NCBI GenBank assembly: GCA_035943635.1
Contig: DASZBX010000057.1
Location: 62,001 to 126,000 of the forward strand
Length of the DNA: 64,000 bases
From: DASZBX01 sp035943635
GTDB lineage: Bacteria > Actinomycetota > Actinomycetes > Streptomycetales > Catenulisporaceae
Direction of reading: 5' to 3'
In this document: piece by piece, positions 1 to 10,168 of the stretch
Layout: each line of letters opens with the position of its first letter
How positions within the stretch are numbered: the stretch's first letter is position 1
Made by a program: the position numbers and the translations under genes
Notes under the pieces: model-generated
What the model was told of the DNA's origin: nothing
What the model saw: only the letters and a program-made list of their open reading frames with translations
Databases searched by the model: none

Positions 1-3000
1 GGTGCCGAGGTCGGCGCCGGGCCGGGTGTCGGTGACGGTGAAGTGCCCGTCGGCGTCGCGGGTGGTCTGCAGGTGGCCGATCGCGCCGTTGGCGTCGTGG
101 ATGGTGTACTGCGGCGGGTTGCCGGGGGTGTGGTCCGCCTCGATGTGCGTCCCGGCCGGCGCCCCGGCCAGGTCGTGCAGGTCTACGTCTTCTGCGTCCA
201 GGCTGCCGTCGGCGCGGAAGCGGACCAGGTTGCCGGTGTTCCGGGTGAGGGTGAGCTCGCCGTTGGCGCCGAGGGTGAAGGCCCAGTCGGCCGGGGTGCC
301 GCCGGGCGCCCGGAAGCGTGCGGTCCCGGCCGCGTAGTCGAGGCTGATCGTGTCCAGGGGCGTGCCGTTGTGGTCGAGGGTGGCGAAGCTGCGTCCGAGG
401 ACGTGCCCGGTGGCGTCGAGCCTCAGCCATGAACCGTCTGCGGTGTTGGTGATGCGTAGGTCGCCGGTTGGGGTGATGGTCATGGTGAACGCGGTGTGTA
501 GGCCGGTGCCGTCTGTCAGCGTGGCGGTGCCGCCGGGGTAGTCGACCTCCAGGTGGCCCAGGGCGGTGCCATTGTGGTCGATGGCGTTGATGCCGCGGCC
601 GATGATCTGGCCGTTGCCGTCGAATCGGAGCCAGGTGCCGTTCGCGGCATTGGTCACCCGCAGGTCATTGGCCTGATGTACGACCACGGTGAAGGTGGTC
701 TGTGCCCCGGCTCCGTCGGTCAGCGTGGCGGTGCCGCTGGGGTAGTCGACCTCCAGATGACCGAGGGCCGTGCCGTCGTGATCGAAGGTGCTGAGGTTCC
801 GGCCGACCACGTGGCCGGTGCCGTCGAACCTCAGCCACGACCCGTCCGCCGCGTTCGTCACCCGCACATCATTGGCCTGATGCACGACCGAGGTGAACGC
901 GGCCTGCAGGCCGGCTCCATCCGTCAGCGTGGCCGTGCCGCCGGGGTAGTCGACCTTCAGGTGCCCCAATGCGGTGCCGTCGTGGTCGACCGCGACAATG
1001 TCGCGGACGACCAGTCCGCCGCCCGCGTCGAACCGCCGGAACGTCCCGTCGGCCTGGTCGGTGATCTGGTGGGCGCCGCCGGTCAGGGCGTGGTAGGACA
1101 GTCCGTCCGTCTGCGCGCCGCCGGGAGCGTGCAGCGTGGCCGTGCCGCCGGTCAGGTCGATATTCAGGTGCCCCAGCGGTTGCCCCGCGTGGTCCGTGAC
1201 GTTGATTCCCTGCGCATGCAGGGTTCCGTCCGGCCGGTATTCGCGGAACACGTTCGCGTCGCCCGGGTCCGTCAGGCGGAACCCGTCGTGCGCGGCGGCC
1301 TCGGTCAGGTTGCCGACGTCCACCTGCTGGTTGGTGTGCACGTCCAGGACGGCGCCGGTCTCGTGCGGGCCGCCGTGGTCCAGGTAGAGCCGCAGGTTCG
1401 GGCCGAGCCCGCGCGTGGTGCGTATCGGCACGCCGGAGACCGGGTCGGCGGACAGGACCTGGTCGTTCGGGCGGCTTCCGCCGGGCAGCCGGGGGCGCGC
1501 CTTCAGCGAAGCGGTCAGCGCGGCGTGGTCGAGCGCGGCGAGCATCCCGGGGTCGGTGTCCAGGTGGTGCAGGGCGGCGGCGGCGTTGTTCAGGGCGGTG
1601 CCCGCCTCGTGCAGGTCGGCCGCGGCGTCGGCCTGCGCGGGGGTCAGTGCCTGCTTGCCCTTGAGGTCCGGCACGTGCGCCCAGGAGCCGACGCCGGACG
1701 CATCGTTGGCCGGATGGGCCAGCTCGAAGTTGGTCAGCGCACTGTCGTACTCGTGCCGGGCCTGCCGGAACTCGGTCCAGTGCACGGCGACGCGCTCGCT
1801 GGTCGGGTCGAACAGTCCGGTCTTGCCGGCCAGGTCCGGCGAGGTGAATTTCGAACCCTGAGTGCCGGCCAGGTGGGCGTCCAGCCCGTCCGTCCCGGTG
1901 CCGGCGCTGGAGACGGCCGGGATCGGCGCTTCGTTGTGCACCACGACCGGTGCGCCGTCCACGCCGGTCATCGGCGGAAGGTCGGCCGTGCCGGACGGTT
2001 CGTGGCCCAGCGTGTTGTCCGGGTGGCTGCGGATGCCGGTGCCGGTGGCGACCAGCCGTGCGTCGCCGCTGGTTTGCAGGGTCTTGAGATCAGCGGTGAT
2101 CTGCCCGGTGCCGGCCGAATCGAGTTGGTGCAGGCCGGCCAGGTGGGTGATGGCCGGCGGGGCGAGCGGCCGCAGCGCGGCGCCGACCGCGTTCGGGGTG
2201 GCGAGGTGGTTGAACGCACCGATCTCGGGCGTGGTGAGGTGGTCGGCGCTCACGTGCGGTGCACCCAGGTGTGACGCGCCCAGCTGCGGCGTGGTCAGAT
2301 TCGGCGCGTTGACGTCGGCGTGGCCGAGGGTGGCCGGAGTGGTGGTCAGCCCGCTGATGTCAGGGGTCTGTGCGGTGAGGTGGTCGAGGCTGTGCGGCAG
2401 GGGCGTGGTGTTCAGGGTGAGGGCGTGGTCGGTGAGGGTCAGCCGGGTCTCGGTGGGATGCGCGGTGGAGATCTGGGTGTGGGCGATGGCCGAGAGGTTG
2501 GGTAGTTCGTGCGGGGTGCTGATCGTGGCGGCGGGCAGGTGCGGGATGGTCAGAGCTGTGGGGGCGTGCAGGCTGGCGGTGGGCAGTTCGTGCGCGGCGG
2601 GGGTGTGCAGGTTCGCCGTGGGCAGGTGCAGGGCGGCGGGCTGGTGTCCGGCGGCGGCGGTGAAGGTGGGCACGTTCGTGTGCCCGAGCCGGGCGGGCGC
2701 CGCCGTCAGGGTGCTGAGGTCGGGCGTGCTGACGTGTCCGAGGTGGGTCGGGATGGACGTCAGGGTGCTCATGTCCGGGGTGGAGATGTGGCCCGTGTGG
2801 ATGGGCGCGCTCAGGCCCGTGGCGCCGAGTTCGGGGGTGTGCACCGTGATCGGCGCGAGGTCCTGGTGGACCGTGACGAAGGAGAGGTCGTCGAACTTGG
2901 CCAGGACGGTGGTCTGGCCGATGTTGTGCAGTTCCGGCGGAAACCGCAGATCGGGGACTTCCAGGTGCGCCGTGCGCAGCGACGCCGCGTTGACATGGCT

Positions 3001-4386
3001 GATCAGGCCGGTACTCAGGGTGTTGTGCACGAGGCCGGCGGCCAGGTTGCCGATGGACAGCGTCGGGGCCTCGATGTGGATGTCGAGTGTCAGGGGCCGG
3101 ACGCTGAACGACGTCGGTATGCCGTGGCCGGCGATGCCGGGGGCGGGCAGCAGGTGCCCGGGCAGGTCGGGGGAGCGGATCGGGTTGGTGTGGCCGAATC
3201 CGAGCGGGTCGATCAGGCCGGTGCCGATGCCGTGGAAGCCGGCCTTGTTCAGCAGGGTCAGGTTGTGCACGGCGGAGTTGGGGATCAGCAGGCCGCGTTC
3301 GAAGAAGCCGAGCCGGAAGGCCTGGCCGAGGCCGAACTTCTCGATCTCGGCCGCGTCGATCGGCAGGACCAGGCTGAGCCAGCTGTGGCTGGTCAACGAG
3401 CTGCCCAGGTGGATGGCCGAGGCGTCGAGCAGGTCGCCGAGCTTGCCGGCGAACGCGGTGGCCGCCTTGAACACGATCGACGGCAGGGATGTGAGCCCGG
3501 AGAACGCCCACACCCCGGCCTTGAGGGTGAACGAGCCGAGGTTGATCAGGGTGTCCAGGGACAGCAGGTCGTTGACGCCGCCGGCGGTGAGCAGGTCGGT
3601 GAAGTCGCCCAGGCTGCTCTTGATCGCCACGAATCCGCTCTTGAGCCCCGCGCCCAGGCCCTTGACCAGGTCGACCACGGCGGCGAAGTCGAAGGCGCGG
3701 GTGGTCGGGGCGATCACGCCGAGCGCGGCCAGCAGCAGGTCGCCGAAGCTGATGTTGCCCTCGGCGTAGTTGACGATCGCGTTGACGAACAGGACCGCGT
3801 TGACCACCAGCTCGACCAGGGCCAGCGGCCCGCCGAAGATCATCGCCGGCAGGATCAGGATCAGGGCCAGGATGCCCAGGACCTTGAGGAACTCCTGCCA
3901 CGGGCTGAGCGGGTCGGACGGCCCGGGGGTGCTCTGGATCGCCTTGGTCGCGGCGTCCTGCGCGGACTGCAGGTCGGTGCCGGCCTGGGTCGCCTGGGTC
4001 GCCCAGGTCTTGATCTGCGGGTCGGTCGGTTTCAGGCCGGAGTTGACCGCCTGGGTCAGCAGGTTGTCGGCGATCTGCTGCTGGGCCTCGACCGCGGCCA
4101 GGTAGGTGTTCATCGCGGCGGCGGCCTGGGAGAACGCGGAGTGGGCGCTGTCGACGAACTTGGTCAGCCGGCCGTTCATCTGCCCGCGCAGCGCGTCGGC
4201 GGTCTTCCCGGCGAACTTCTCGGCCCCCGCGTACCCGTTGACCGTGTTCAGGGTGTCCCAGATCGTCTGGAAGTCGGTCGAGAGGGTGTTCAGCAGCGTG
4301 TACACGTCCTGGACCTGCGACGCGTCCCCGGGGGTCGGGTCCGCGCCGAGCCCCAGCGCGGACCAGTCCGTCGGTCGCGCAGCCAT
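1..4386 (-). CDS. Giant T7SS-associated helical/repeat protein, 3' end beyond window
   Basis: Reading leftward from ATG 4386 (upstream GGAAGG), 1462 codons run open to the window edge, so the C-terminus is missing. Residues ~1-150 are an alpha-helical region of WXG100/LXG type. Two hydrophobic segments lie at ~165-205. A long region (~440-800) is rich in short repeats of the form LGHxxTPDLSTL with a period near 18 residues. From ~1060 on there are about five tandem copies of a ~68-residue repeat built around DHxGTALGHLEVDYPGGTATL. Helical N-terminus plus long repeats plus an unseen C-terminus is typical of polymorphic-toxin or PPE-like T7SS substrates; that role is inferred. It is divergent from the gene at 4512, which precedes the T7SS ATPase. 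Whether a toxin domain follows cannot be judged here. Confidence 0.75.
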   Translation of the reverse strand, partial: MAARPTDWSALGLGADPTPGDASQVQDVYTLLNTLSTDFQTIWDTLNTVNGYAGAEKFAGKTADALRGQMNGRLTKFVDSAHSAFSQAAAAMNTYLAAVEAQQQIADNLLTQAVNSGLKPTDPQIKTWATQATQAGTDLQSAQDAATKAIQSTPGPSDPLSPWQEFLKVLGILALILILPAMIFGGPLALVELVVNAVLFVNAIVNYAEGNISFGDLLLAALGVIAPTTRAFDFAAVVDLVKGLGAGLKSGFVAIKSSLGDFTDLLTAGGVNDLLSLDTLINLGSFTLKAGVWAFSGLTSLPSIVFKAATAFAGKLGDLLDASAIHLGSSLTSHSWLSLVLPIDAAEIEKFGLGQAFRLGFFERGLLIPNSAVHNLTLLNKAGFHGIGTGLIDPLGFGHTNPIRSPDLPGHLLPAPGIAGHGIPTSFSVRPLTLDIHIEAPTLSIGNLAAGLVHNTLSTGLISHVNAASLRTAHLEVPDLRFPPELHNIGQTTVLAKFDDLSFVTVHQDLAPITVHTPELGATGLSAPIHTGHISTPDMSTLTSIPTHLGHVSTPDLSTLTAAPARLGHTNVPTFTAAAGHQPAALHLPTANLHTPAAHELPTASLHAPTALTIPHLPAATISTPHELPNLSAIAHTQISTAHPTETRLTLTDHALTLNTTPLPHSLDHLTAQTPDISGLTTTPATLGHADVNAPNLTTPQLGASHLGAPHVSADHLTTPEIGAFNHLATPNAVGAALRPLAPPAITHLAGLHQLDSAGTGQITADLKTLQTSGDARLVATGTGIRSHPDNTLGHEPSGTADLPPMTGVDGAPVVVHNEAPIPAVSSAGTGTDGLDAHLAGTQGSKFTSPDLAGKTGLFDPTSERVAVHWTEFRQARHEYDSALTNFELAHPANDASGVGSWAHVPDLKGKQALTPAQADAAADLHEAGTALNNAAAALHHLDTDPGMLAALDHAALTASLKARPRLPGGSRPNDQVLSADPVSGVPIRTTRGLGPNLRLYLDHGGPHETGAVLDVHTNQQVDVGNLTEAAAHDGFRLTDPGDANVFREYRPDGTLHAQGINVTDHAGQPLGHLNIDLTGGTATLHAPGGAQTDGLSYHALTGGAHQITDQADGTFRRFDAGGGLVVRDIVAVDHDGTALGHLKVDYPGGTATLTDGAGLQAAFTSVVHQANDVRVTNAADGSWLRFDGTGHVVGRNLSTFDHDGTALGHLEVDYPSGTATLTDGAGAQTTFTVVVHQANDLRVTNAANGTWLRFDGNGQIIGRGINAIDHNGTALGHLEVDYPGGTATLTDGTGLHTAFTMTITPTGDLRITNTADGSWLRLDATGHVLGRSFATLDHNGTPLDTISLDYAAGTARFRAPGGTPADWAFTLGANGELTLTRNTGNLVRFRADGSLDAEDVDLHDLAGAPAGTHIEADHTPGNPPQYTIHDANGAIGHLQTTRDADGHFTVTDTRPGADLGT
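320..1190 (-). repeat. Tandem ~204-bp (68-residue) coding repeats
   Basis: The plus-strand landmark gtgccgccggggtagtcgac recurs with small changes at 527, 731, 935 and (diverged) 1142, giving periods of 204, 204 and 207 bp. A weaker copy starts near 323. Each unit encodes a DHxGTxLGHLxVDYPGGTATLTDG core followed by a xxTNAADGSWLRFDxxGHVxGR core. All lie inside the large leftward gene and keep its frame. The three central copies are the most alike, which suggests recent duplication. Confidence 0.85.
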
Positions 4387-4511
4387 CGGCGCCCTGCCTT
4401 CCGTTAGCGACCGGCTCGAAGGCCCCCGCCCTCGGGGGAACGCAGCCCGGGTGACATCCGGATGAGGGCCAGATTAACGCAGACTCTTTATTCGGTGAAC
4501 AGGTCACGGCC

Positions 4512-5627
4512 GTGAGCAGGGTCACGGCGGGCCGGGCCCGGCCGGTGAACGTTTCGGCGCCCGCGGCCGTAACGCCGGACATGGCACGAGGATTGCGAGA
4601 GCGGCTGCGCCGCGGCGGCGAACCGGACCGGCCGCTGGCCGCGCTGCTGGCCGATCCGGGCACGGTCCGGGCCGCCGCGGCCGCGTTCGACCTGGCCGAC
4701 CGGCCGGACGCCTCGTGGTGGCCGTGCGCGGCGCTGGTGGGACCGGACGCGGTCTCGCTCCGGCTGGCCGGGCTGACCGTCCCGCCGGCCGAGGCGCCGT
4801 GGCGGGCCGGGCACGATGCCCGGGTGTGGATCGCGGACCGGGACGCGGTGGAGCCGGGGGAGACGCAGGGGCCGGCGTCCCCGGCGGCGGACCGCAGGCC
4901 GCTGCTGATCGGCCGGTTCGACGACATGGTCGTGTTCGTCGACACCCGGCGCGCGCCGGGACCGGTGTCGGTGACCGGCGAGCCGGAATCCGCGGGACGG
5001 GTTCGCGATCTGATCGACCGTCAGGCCCCGGGCCGGTCGTCGGACGCGGAAGCCGAGCCGGATGACGAGACGCAGGCCCAGACGCAGGCCGGCCTCGGCG
5101 CAGGCGCGCACTGGCCGCTGGACGTCGAGGGCGGCGTGATCCGGTTCCTCGGCCTCGCCGTCGCGACCACCCTGTCCGCGTCGGAAACCGAGCGGGCGAT
5201 CGATCTGGTGCGGCGCGCGAATGCCGCCGACGAACCGGTCGACGCCGCGCAGCCCGAGTCCGAACCGGGCGAACAGCCGGCCGCGCCCGCCGAACCGGAG
5301 GAGTACGCGCTCTCCGCCACCCTGCCGACACCCCGGCCCGACGCGCCGAGCAGCAGCTCCGCTCCCGTTCCCGTCCAGTCGGATCCGGTCGAAGTCGACC
5401 CTGCCGAGGACGACCCTGCCGAGGACGAACCCGACCCGTCCGACTTCGCCGCCTCCGCGCAGCCCGCCACCCCGGCCGAACCCGCCCCGGAGTCCACCCC
5501 GGCCCCCGCCCCCGGACCGGACGGCCCGGATGCCACTGACCCCCAGGACACCAAGGACGTCCCGGACGCCCCCGACGCCCAGGACGACTGGGCGTCCGGC
5601 TTCGCCGTCTCCAGCGCCGACGACTAG
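4512..5627 (+). CDS. Hypothetical protein of the T7SS locus, acidic Pro-rich tail
   Basis: A 371-residue protein ends 55 bp before the T7SS ATPase and is likely co-transcribed with it. Residues ~20-230 look globular (mixed alpha/beta, with segments such as RPLLIGRFDDMVVFVDTRR). The last ~130 residues are low complexity, rich in Pro, Ala, Asp and Glu. No signal peptide or membrane segment is seen. I do not recognise the family. From memory it faintly recalls the middle segment of actinobacterial LysM/BTAD-type proteins, which is unverified. The GTG at 4512 is used; ATG 4581 is an alternative start. Position next to the ATPase suggests an accessory secretion role. Confidence 0.6.
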   Translation: MSRVTAGRARPVNVSAPAAVTPDMARGLRERLRRGGEPDRPLAALLADPGTVRAAAAAFDLADRPDASWWPCAALVGPDAVSLRLAGLTVPPAEAPWRAGHDARVWIADRDAVEPGETQGPASPAADRRPLLIGRFDDMVVFVDTRRAPGPVSVTGEPESAGRVRDLIDRQAPGRSSDAEAEPDDETQAQTQAGLGAGAHWPLDVEGGVIRFLGLAVATTLSASETERAIDLVRRANAADEPVDAAQPESEPGEQPAAPAEPEEYALSATLPTPRPDAPSSSSAPVPVQSDPVEVDPAEDDPAEDEPDPSDFAASAQPATPAEPAPESTPAPAPGPDGPDATDPQDTKDVPDAPDAQDDWASGFAVSSADD

Positions 5628-5682
5628 TGCCGCCGGCTGGTGCCGCCCGGCTCCGCCCGGATCCACAGACTAAGGAACCACC

Positions 5683-8600
5683 ATGCGCTTCGCCGTGACC
5701 GTGCTCGGCCGGACCACCCACCACGTCGTGGTCGGGGCCGGGCCGGACACCCCGCTCGGCGAGGCCGCCGCCCACATCGCGGCGGCCACCGCCGAACCGG
5801 GCACGGACCTCTACCTGGGTTCCCGCCGGTTCGACCCGAAGGCCACCCTGGCCGAGGCCGGACTGTACGACGGCGCCGTGGTCGGCTTCTCCCGGCGCCC
5901 GGAACCGGCCGCCCCGCCCCCGCCGCTGCTCGAACTGCACCTGGTCGGCGGGCCCGGCGCCGGCACGATCCACCCGCTGGCCGCGGGCCGCCACCCGGTC
6001 GGCTCCGGCGAGGGCTGCGCGATCCGGATCGAGGGCGCGGCCGATCTTGCCGCGCAGATCACGGTCTCGCCGGACGGCGCGGTCTTCGTCCTGCCGCAGG
6101 CCGGCGCCCGGCTGGTCCGGATCCAGGCCCCGGATCCGGCCGTGCCCAAGGTGGTCAAGGGCGAACCCTCGGTGCCCGCGCCGGCGCTCCCGGCCGGGCC
6201 GGCCGCGGTACCGGCCGGCGGGCCCGGCGCCCTGGCCTGGCCCGAGGACGCTGACCTGGCGGTGGCCGACACCCTGCTGCGCTGGGCGGTGCCCGCGGCG
6301 CCGGACTCCTCGGTCAAACCCACCGAGGACGGGGTCGGGCTGGACTTCAACCGGCCGCCGCGGATCCTGGAACCGGTCCCGCACCGGCGCCACCGGGTCC
6401 CGGCCCGGCCGGTCTACCGCGGCCGCAACCCGTTCCCGCTGCTGATCGTCATCCTGCCGGCGCTGATGGGCGTCGGCATGGTGTTCCTCTTCCACAACTT
6501 CATCTACGGCATGTTCGCGGTCTTCTCCCCCGTGTTCGGCATCTCCAACTGGATCAGCAGCCGGCGCGGCGGGAAGAAGCAGTTCAAGCGGGACCTGGCC
6601 GAATACTTCGTGCGCAAGGCCGAGGAGGAGCGCTCGATCGAGACCGAGGTGGCCCGGGAACGGGTGCTGCGGCTGGCGGTGGCCGCCGACCCGGCCGCGG
6701 TCCGCCGGATCGCCGCGGGCCCGGGCCGGCAGCTGTGGGAGCGGCGCCGCTCGGACCCGGACCACCTGGTGCTGCGGATCGGCACCGCGGACCAGCCCTC
6801 GATGATCGAGGTCGAGGACGAGGACCGCGGCGGGGTGTTCCGCGAGCGGGTGCGGTGGAACGTGCCGTCCATCCCGCTCGGCTTCGGCCTGGCCGAACGC
6901 GGCGTGGTCGGCCTGGCCGGCCCGCCGGAGCGGATCAAGCCCCTGGCGGCCTGGCTGCTGGCCCAGGCCGCGGTGCTGCACAGCCCGACCGGGCTGCGGC
7001 TGGCGGTGCTGACCGACCCGGACTGCGCCGCGGACTGGGAGTGGCTGCGCTGGCTGCCGCACACCCGCTCGCCGTTCGGGCCCGGGCTGCTGGTCGGCAA
7101 CGACCAGGAGACCGTCGCCCACCGGATCTCCGAACTGCTCGGCGCGGTCTCCCGCCGGACCGAGGCGGCCCAGACCGCGATGGGCCGGGCGCTGTTCTCC
7201 GAACCGGACCTGATCCTGCTGGTCGACGGCGCCCGGCGGATGCGCGAGGTGCCGGGCCTGGTCCAGCTGCTGACCGAGGGCCCGCGGGTGCGCGTGTTCT
7301 GCATCTGCCTGGACCGCGAAGTCAGGATGCTGCCCAAGGAGGCCACGGCGGTGGTCGTGGACGACGGCGCGACCCTGACCCTGCGCCAGGACGGCCAGCC
7401 GGAGTTCCGCGGCATCCGCCCCGACCTGGCCGACCGGGACTGGTTCGAGACGGTCGCCCGCGCCCTGGCCCCGCTGCGCGACGCCACCCCGGACGACGGC
7501 AACGTGCTGCCCGCCCAGGTGCGGCTGACCGAACTGCTGGACCTGGCCGATCCGGACCCGGAGCAGATCATCGCGCGCTGGCAGGCCCGGCGTTCGTCCA
7601 CGCTGGCCCGGATCGGGGTCGGCTACGACGGCCCGGTCGCGATCGACCTGGCCGCGGACGGACCGCACGCCCTGATCGCCGGGACCACCGGCTCGGGCAA
7701 GTCCGAGCTGCTGCAGACCCTGGTCGCCTCGCTCGCGGTGGCCAACCGGCCGGACGAGCTGACCTTCCTGCTGATCGACTACAAGGGCGGCTCGGCGTTC
7801 CGCGACTGCGTCCGGCTGCCGCACACCCTCGGCATGGTCACCGACCTGGACGGCCACTTGGTCGACCGGGTGCTCGAATCGCTCGCCGCCGAACTGCGCC
7901 GCCGGGAGCGGCTGCTGGCCGAACACGGCGCCAAGGACCAGCCCGACTACCTGGCCCGGCGCCGGGCCGAGCCCGCGCTGCCGCCGCTGCCCCGGCTGGT
8001 GCTGATCGTGGACGAGTTCGCGACCCTCGTGCGCGAGGTGCCCGACTTCGTCCCCGGCGTGGTCTCCCTCGCCCAGCGCGGCCGCTCGCTGGGCATCCAC
8101 CTGGTGCTCGCCACCCAGCGCCCGGCCGGCGTGATCACCGCCGACATCAAGGCGAACACCAACCTGCGGATCGCCCTGCGGGTCCTGGACCCGGGCGAGA
8201 GCAAGGACGTGATCGACACCGGAGACGCGGCGGTGATCCCCGCCTCGCTGCCGGGCCGCGCGCTGGTGCGGCTCTCGCACCGGGCGGTCGCCGCGTTCCA
8301 GACCGCGTACACCGGCGCCCCGCACGTCCAGGAGGAGGCACCGGCCACCCCGGCGACGGCGGTCGAGGTGCCGTGGATCCGGCTCGGCCGGCAGGAGGAA
8401 CCACCGGCCGGACCGGCCCAGGCGGACGGCGAACCGGGCGTCACCGACCTGGCCGTGCTGGTCGAGACGATGCGGCAGGCCGCCCAGGACCTGAAGATCG
8501 ACCCGCAGCCCCGGCCCTGGCTCCCGCCCCTGCCGGAGCGGATCACCCTGGCCGAGCTGCGTTCCCCCGCGGCCGCCGCGCCCGGGGCCCTGCCGCCGGT

Positions 8601-10119
8601 GGCGATCGGGGTCGAGGACCTCCCGCCGCAGCAGCGCCAGATCCCGGTCACCCTGAACCCGGAGACCTTCACCCACCTGTCCATCATCGGCACGACCCGG
8701 TCCGGGCGCACCCAGGCGCTGCGCACGCTCGCCGGCGCCCTCGCCGACCGGTACGCCACCGCCGACGTGCACCTGTACGGCATCGACGCCGCCGGCGGCG
8801 CCCTGTCCGTGCTCGGCGAACTGCCGCACACCGGCGCGGTCGCCAGCCGCAACGACCTGGAACAGCTCGACCGGCTGCTCACCCGCCTGGGCGAGGAGCT
8901 GACCCGGCGCCAGGAACTGCTCACCGAACACCACACCGGCACCCTGACCGAACTGCGCGCCGCCCTGCCGCCGGGACCGCGCCCGGGTCACGTGTTCCTG
9001 CTCGTCGACGGCTGGGAGTCGCTCTACGCGACGATCGGCGAACACGACAACGGGCGCCTGCTGGACGAACTGTTCCGGCTGCTGCGGGAGGGCGGCGCGG
9101 CCGGCTTCCACGTCGTCCTGGCCGGCGACCGGGCCCTGGCCGGGGGCCGGATCGGCAACCTGATCGACAACCGGCTGATGCTGCGGATGGGCGACAAGAA
9201 CGACTTCCTGCTGATCGGCCTGCGCGCGCAGAGCCTGCCCGGCCGCCTGCCCCCCGGCCGCGGCTGGCAGTCCACCACCCTCACCGAGGTCCAGTTCGCC
9301 CTGCTCGCGGCCGACCCGTCCGGCCAGGCCCAGGCCGAGGCGCTGCGCCAGATCGGCCGCCGCGCCGCCGAGCGGGACGCCGGGACGCTCGCCGTGAACC
9401 GGCCGTTCACGATCGGCAGACTGCCGATCGGGATCGACTTCGCCACGGCCTACCAGCAGGTCCGGCAGGTCCGGCCGATGGTCGGCCTGCTCGGCGTGGG
9501 CGCGGACCGGACCGGGCCGGTGCTGGTCGACTTCGCCGGCCGCGGACACGCGTTCATGGTGGTCGGGCCCGGCGGCAGCGGCCGGTCCACCACCCTCGCC
9601 ACCCTGGCCGTCTCACTGCTCGCCGCGCGCACGAAACTGCTGGTGATCGCCCCGCGCGACTCGCCGCTGCGCCGGCTGGCGACCGACCCGAACGTCCGGG
9701 TGCTGGCGAAGGCGCAGATTCCCGGGGCGCAGATCGAGACCGCGCTGGCGGAGTTGGGCTCGCCGTGTGTCGTGCTGGTCGACGATGTGGACGTGCTGCT
9801 GCGCAATCCCGGTCCGGATGCGGCGCTGCGGGAGGTCGTGGCCACCGGCCAGGACCGGGGGATCGGGCTGGCGTGCGCCGGGACGGCCGAGGCGTTGATG
9901 CAGAACCCTGGTACCTGGATCGGGGAGGTGCGCAGGATCCGGCAGGGGGTGCTGCTCAATCCGCAGTCGATGAACGAGGGCGACCTGGCCGGTACCCGGT
10001 TGCCGGTCGAGATCGTGCGGCGGCCGCTGCGGCCCGGGCGCGGGTACGTCGCGCACCCGGTATCAGGAGCCGTGATCGCCATCGCGCTGCCGCGGACCGA
10101 GTTGAGGGTGCAGGGATGA
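5683..10119 (+). CDS. eccC: EssC/EccC-type FtsK/SpoIIIE ATPase of a type VII secretion system
   Basis: This 1478-residue membrane ATPase would be the motor of a T7SS. Residues 1-70 look like a YukD/ubiquitin-type fold and ~85-150 like an FHA domain, an arrangement closer to firmicute EssC than mycobacterial EccC. Two membrane segments lie at ~250-290. Three FtsK/SpoIIIE ATPase modules follow. Module 1 has Walker A GTTGSGKS at 667-674 and a Walker B ending VDEF near 780. Module 2 has GTTRSGRT near 1002 and module 3 GPGGSGRS near 1293, both with Arg in place of the Walker A Lys, so only module 1 looks catalytically canonical. The start is ATG 5683, shortly after the gene at 4512. No EccB, EccD or EccE lies beside it. 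Confidence 0.93.
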   Translation: MRFAVTVLGRTTHHVVVGAGPDTPLGEAAAHIAAATAEPGTDLYLGSRRFDPKATLAEAGLYDGAVVGFSRRPEPAAPPPPLLELHLVGGPGAGTIHPLAAGRHPVGSGEGCAIRIEGAADLAAQITVSPDGAVFVLPQAGARLVRIQAPDPAVPKVVKGEPSVPAPALPAGPAAVPAGGPGALAWPEDADLAVADTLLRWAVPAAPDSSVKPTEDGVGLDFNRPPRILEPVPHRRHRVPARPVYRGRNPFPLLIVILPALMGVGMVFLFHNFIYGMFAVFSPVFGISNWISSRRGGKKQFKRDLAEYFVRKAEEERSIETEVARERVLRLAVAADPAAVRRIAAGPGRQLWERRRSDPDHLVLRIGTADQPSMIEVEDEDRGGVFRERVRWNVPSIPLGFGLAERGVVGLAGPPERIKPLAAWLLAQAAVLHSPTGLRLAVLTDPDCAADWEWLRWLPHTRSPFGPGLLVGNDQETVAHRISELLGAVSRRTEAAQTAMGRALFSEPDLILLVDGARRMREVPGLVQLLTEGPRVRVFCICLDREVRMLPKEATAVVVDDGATLTLRQDGQPEFRGIRPDLADRDWFETVARALAPLRDATPDDGNVLPAQVRLTELLDLADPDPEQIIARWQARRSSTLARIGVGYDGPVAIDLAADGPHALIAGTTGSGKSELLQTLVASLAVANRPDELTFLLIDYKGGSAFRDCVRLPHTLGMVTDLDGHLVDRVLESLAAELRRRERLLAEHGAKDQPDYLARRRAEPALPPLPRLVLIVDEFATLVREVPDFVPGVVSLAQRGRSLGIHLVLATQRPAGVITADIKANTNLRIALRVLDPGESKDVIDTGDAAVIPASLPGRALVRLSHRAVAAFQTAYTGAPHVQEEAPATPATAVEVPWIRLGRQEEPPAGPAQADGEPGVTDLAVLVETMRQAAQDLKIDPQPRPWLPPLPERITLAELRSPAAAAPGALPPVAIGVEDLPPQQRQIPVTLNPETFTHLSIIGTTRSGRTQALRTLAGALADRYATADVHLYGIDAAGGALSVLGELPHTGAVASRNDLEQLDRLLTRLGEELTRRQELLTEHHTGTLTELRAALPPGPRPGHVFLLVDGWESLYATIGEHDNGRLLDELFRLLREGGAAGFHVVLAGDRALAGGRIGNLIDNRLMLRMGDKNDFLLIGLRAQSLPGRLPPGRGWQSTTLTEVQFALLAADPSGQAQAEALRQIGRRAAERDAGTLAVNRPFTIGRLPIGIDFATAYQQVRQVRPMVGLLGVGADRTGPVLVDFAGRGHAFMVVGPGGSGRSTTLATLAVSLLAARTKLLVIAPRDSPLRRLATDPNVRVLAKAQIPGAQIETALAELGSPCVVLVDDVDVLLRNPGPDAALREVVATGQDRGIGLACAGTAEALMQNPGTWIGEVRRIRQGVLLNPQSMNEGDLAGTRLPVEIVRRPLRPGRGYVAHPVSGAVIAIALPRTELRVQG

Positions 10120-10168
10120 CGGTGCCTGCGCCCTCGCGGCGCAGGCATCAGGCCGGGCCACCCGGCCG

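Noticed and set aside
4522..9549. 1675-codon open frame on the minus strand opposite the T7SS ATPase
   Set aside because: Shadow of the highly GC-rich ATPase gene: Arg/Gly/Pro-rich, no domain, no start signal. The ATPase motifs are unambiguous on the plus strand.
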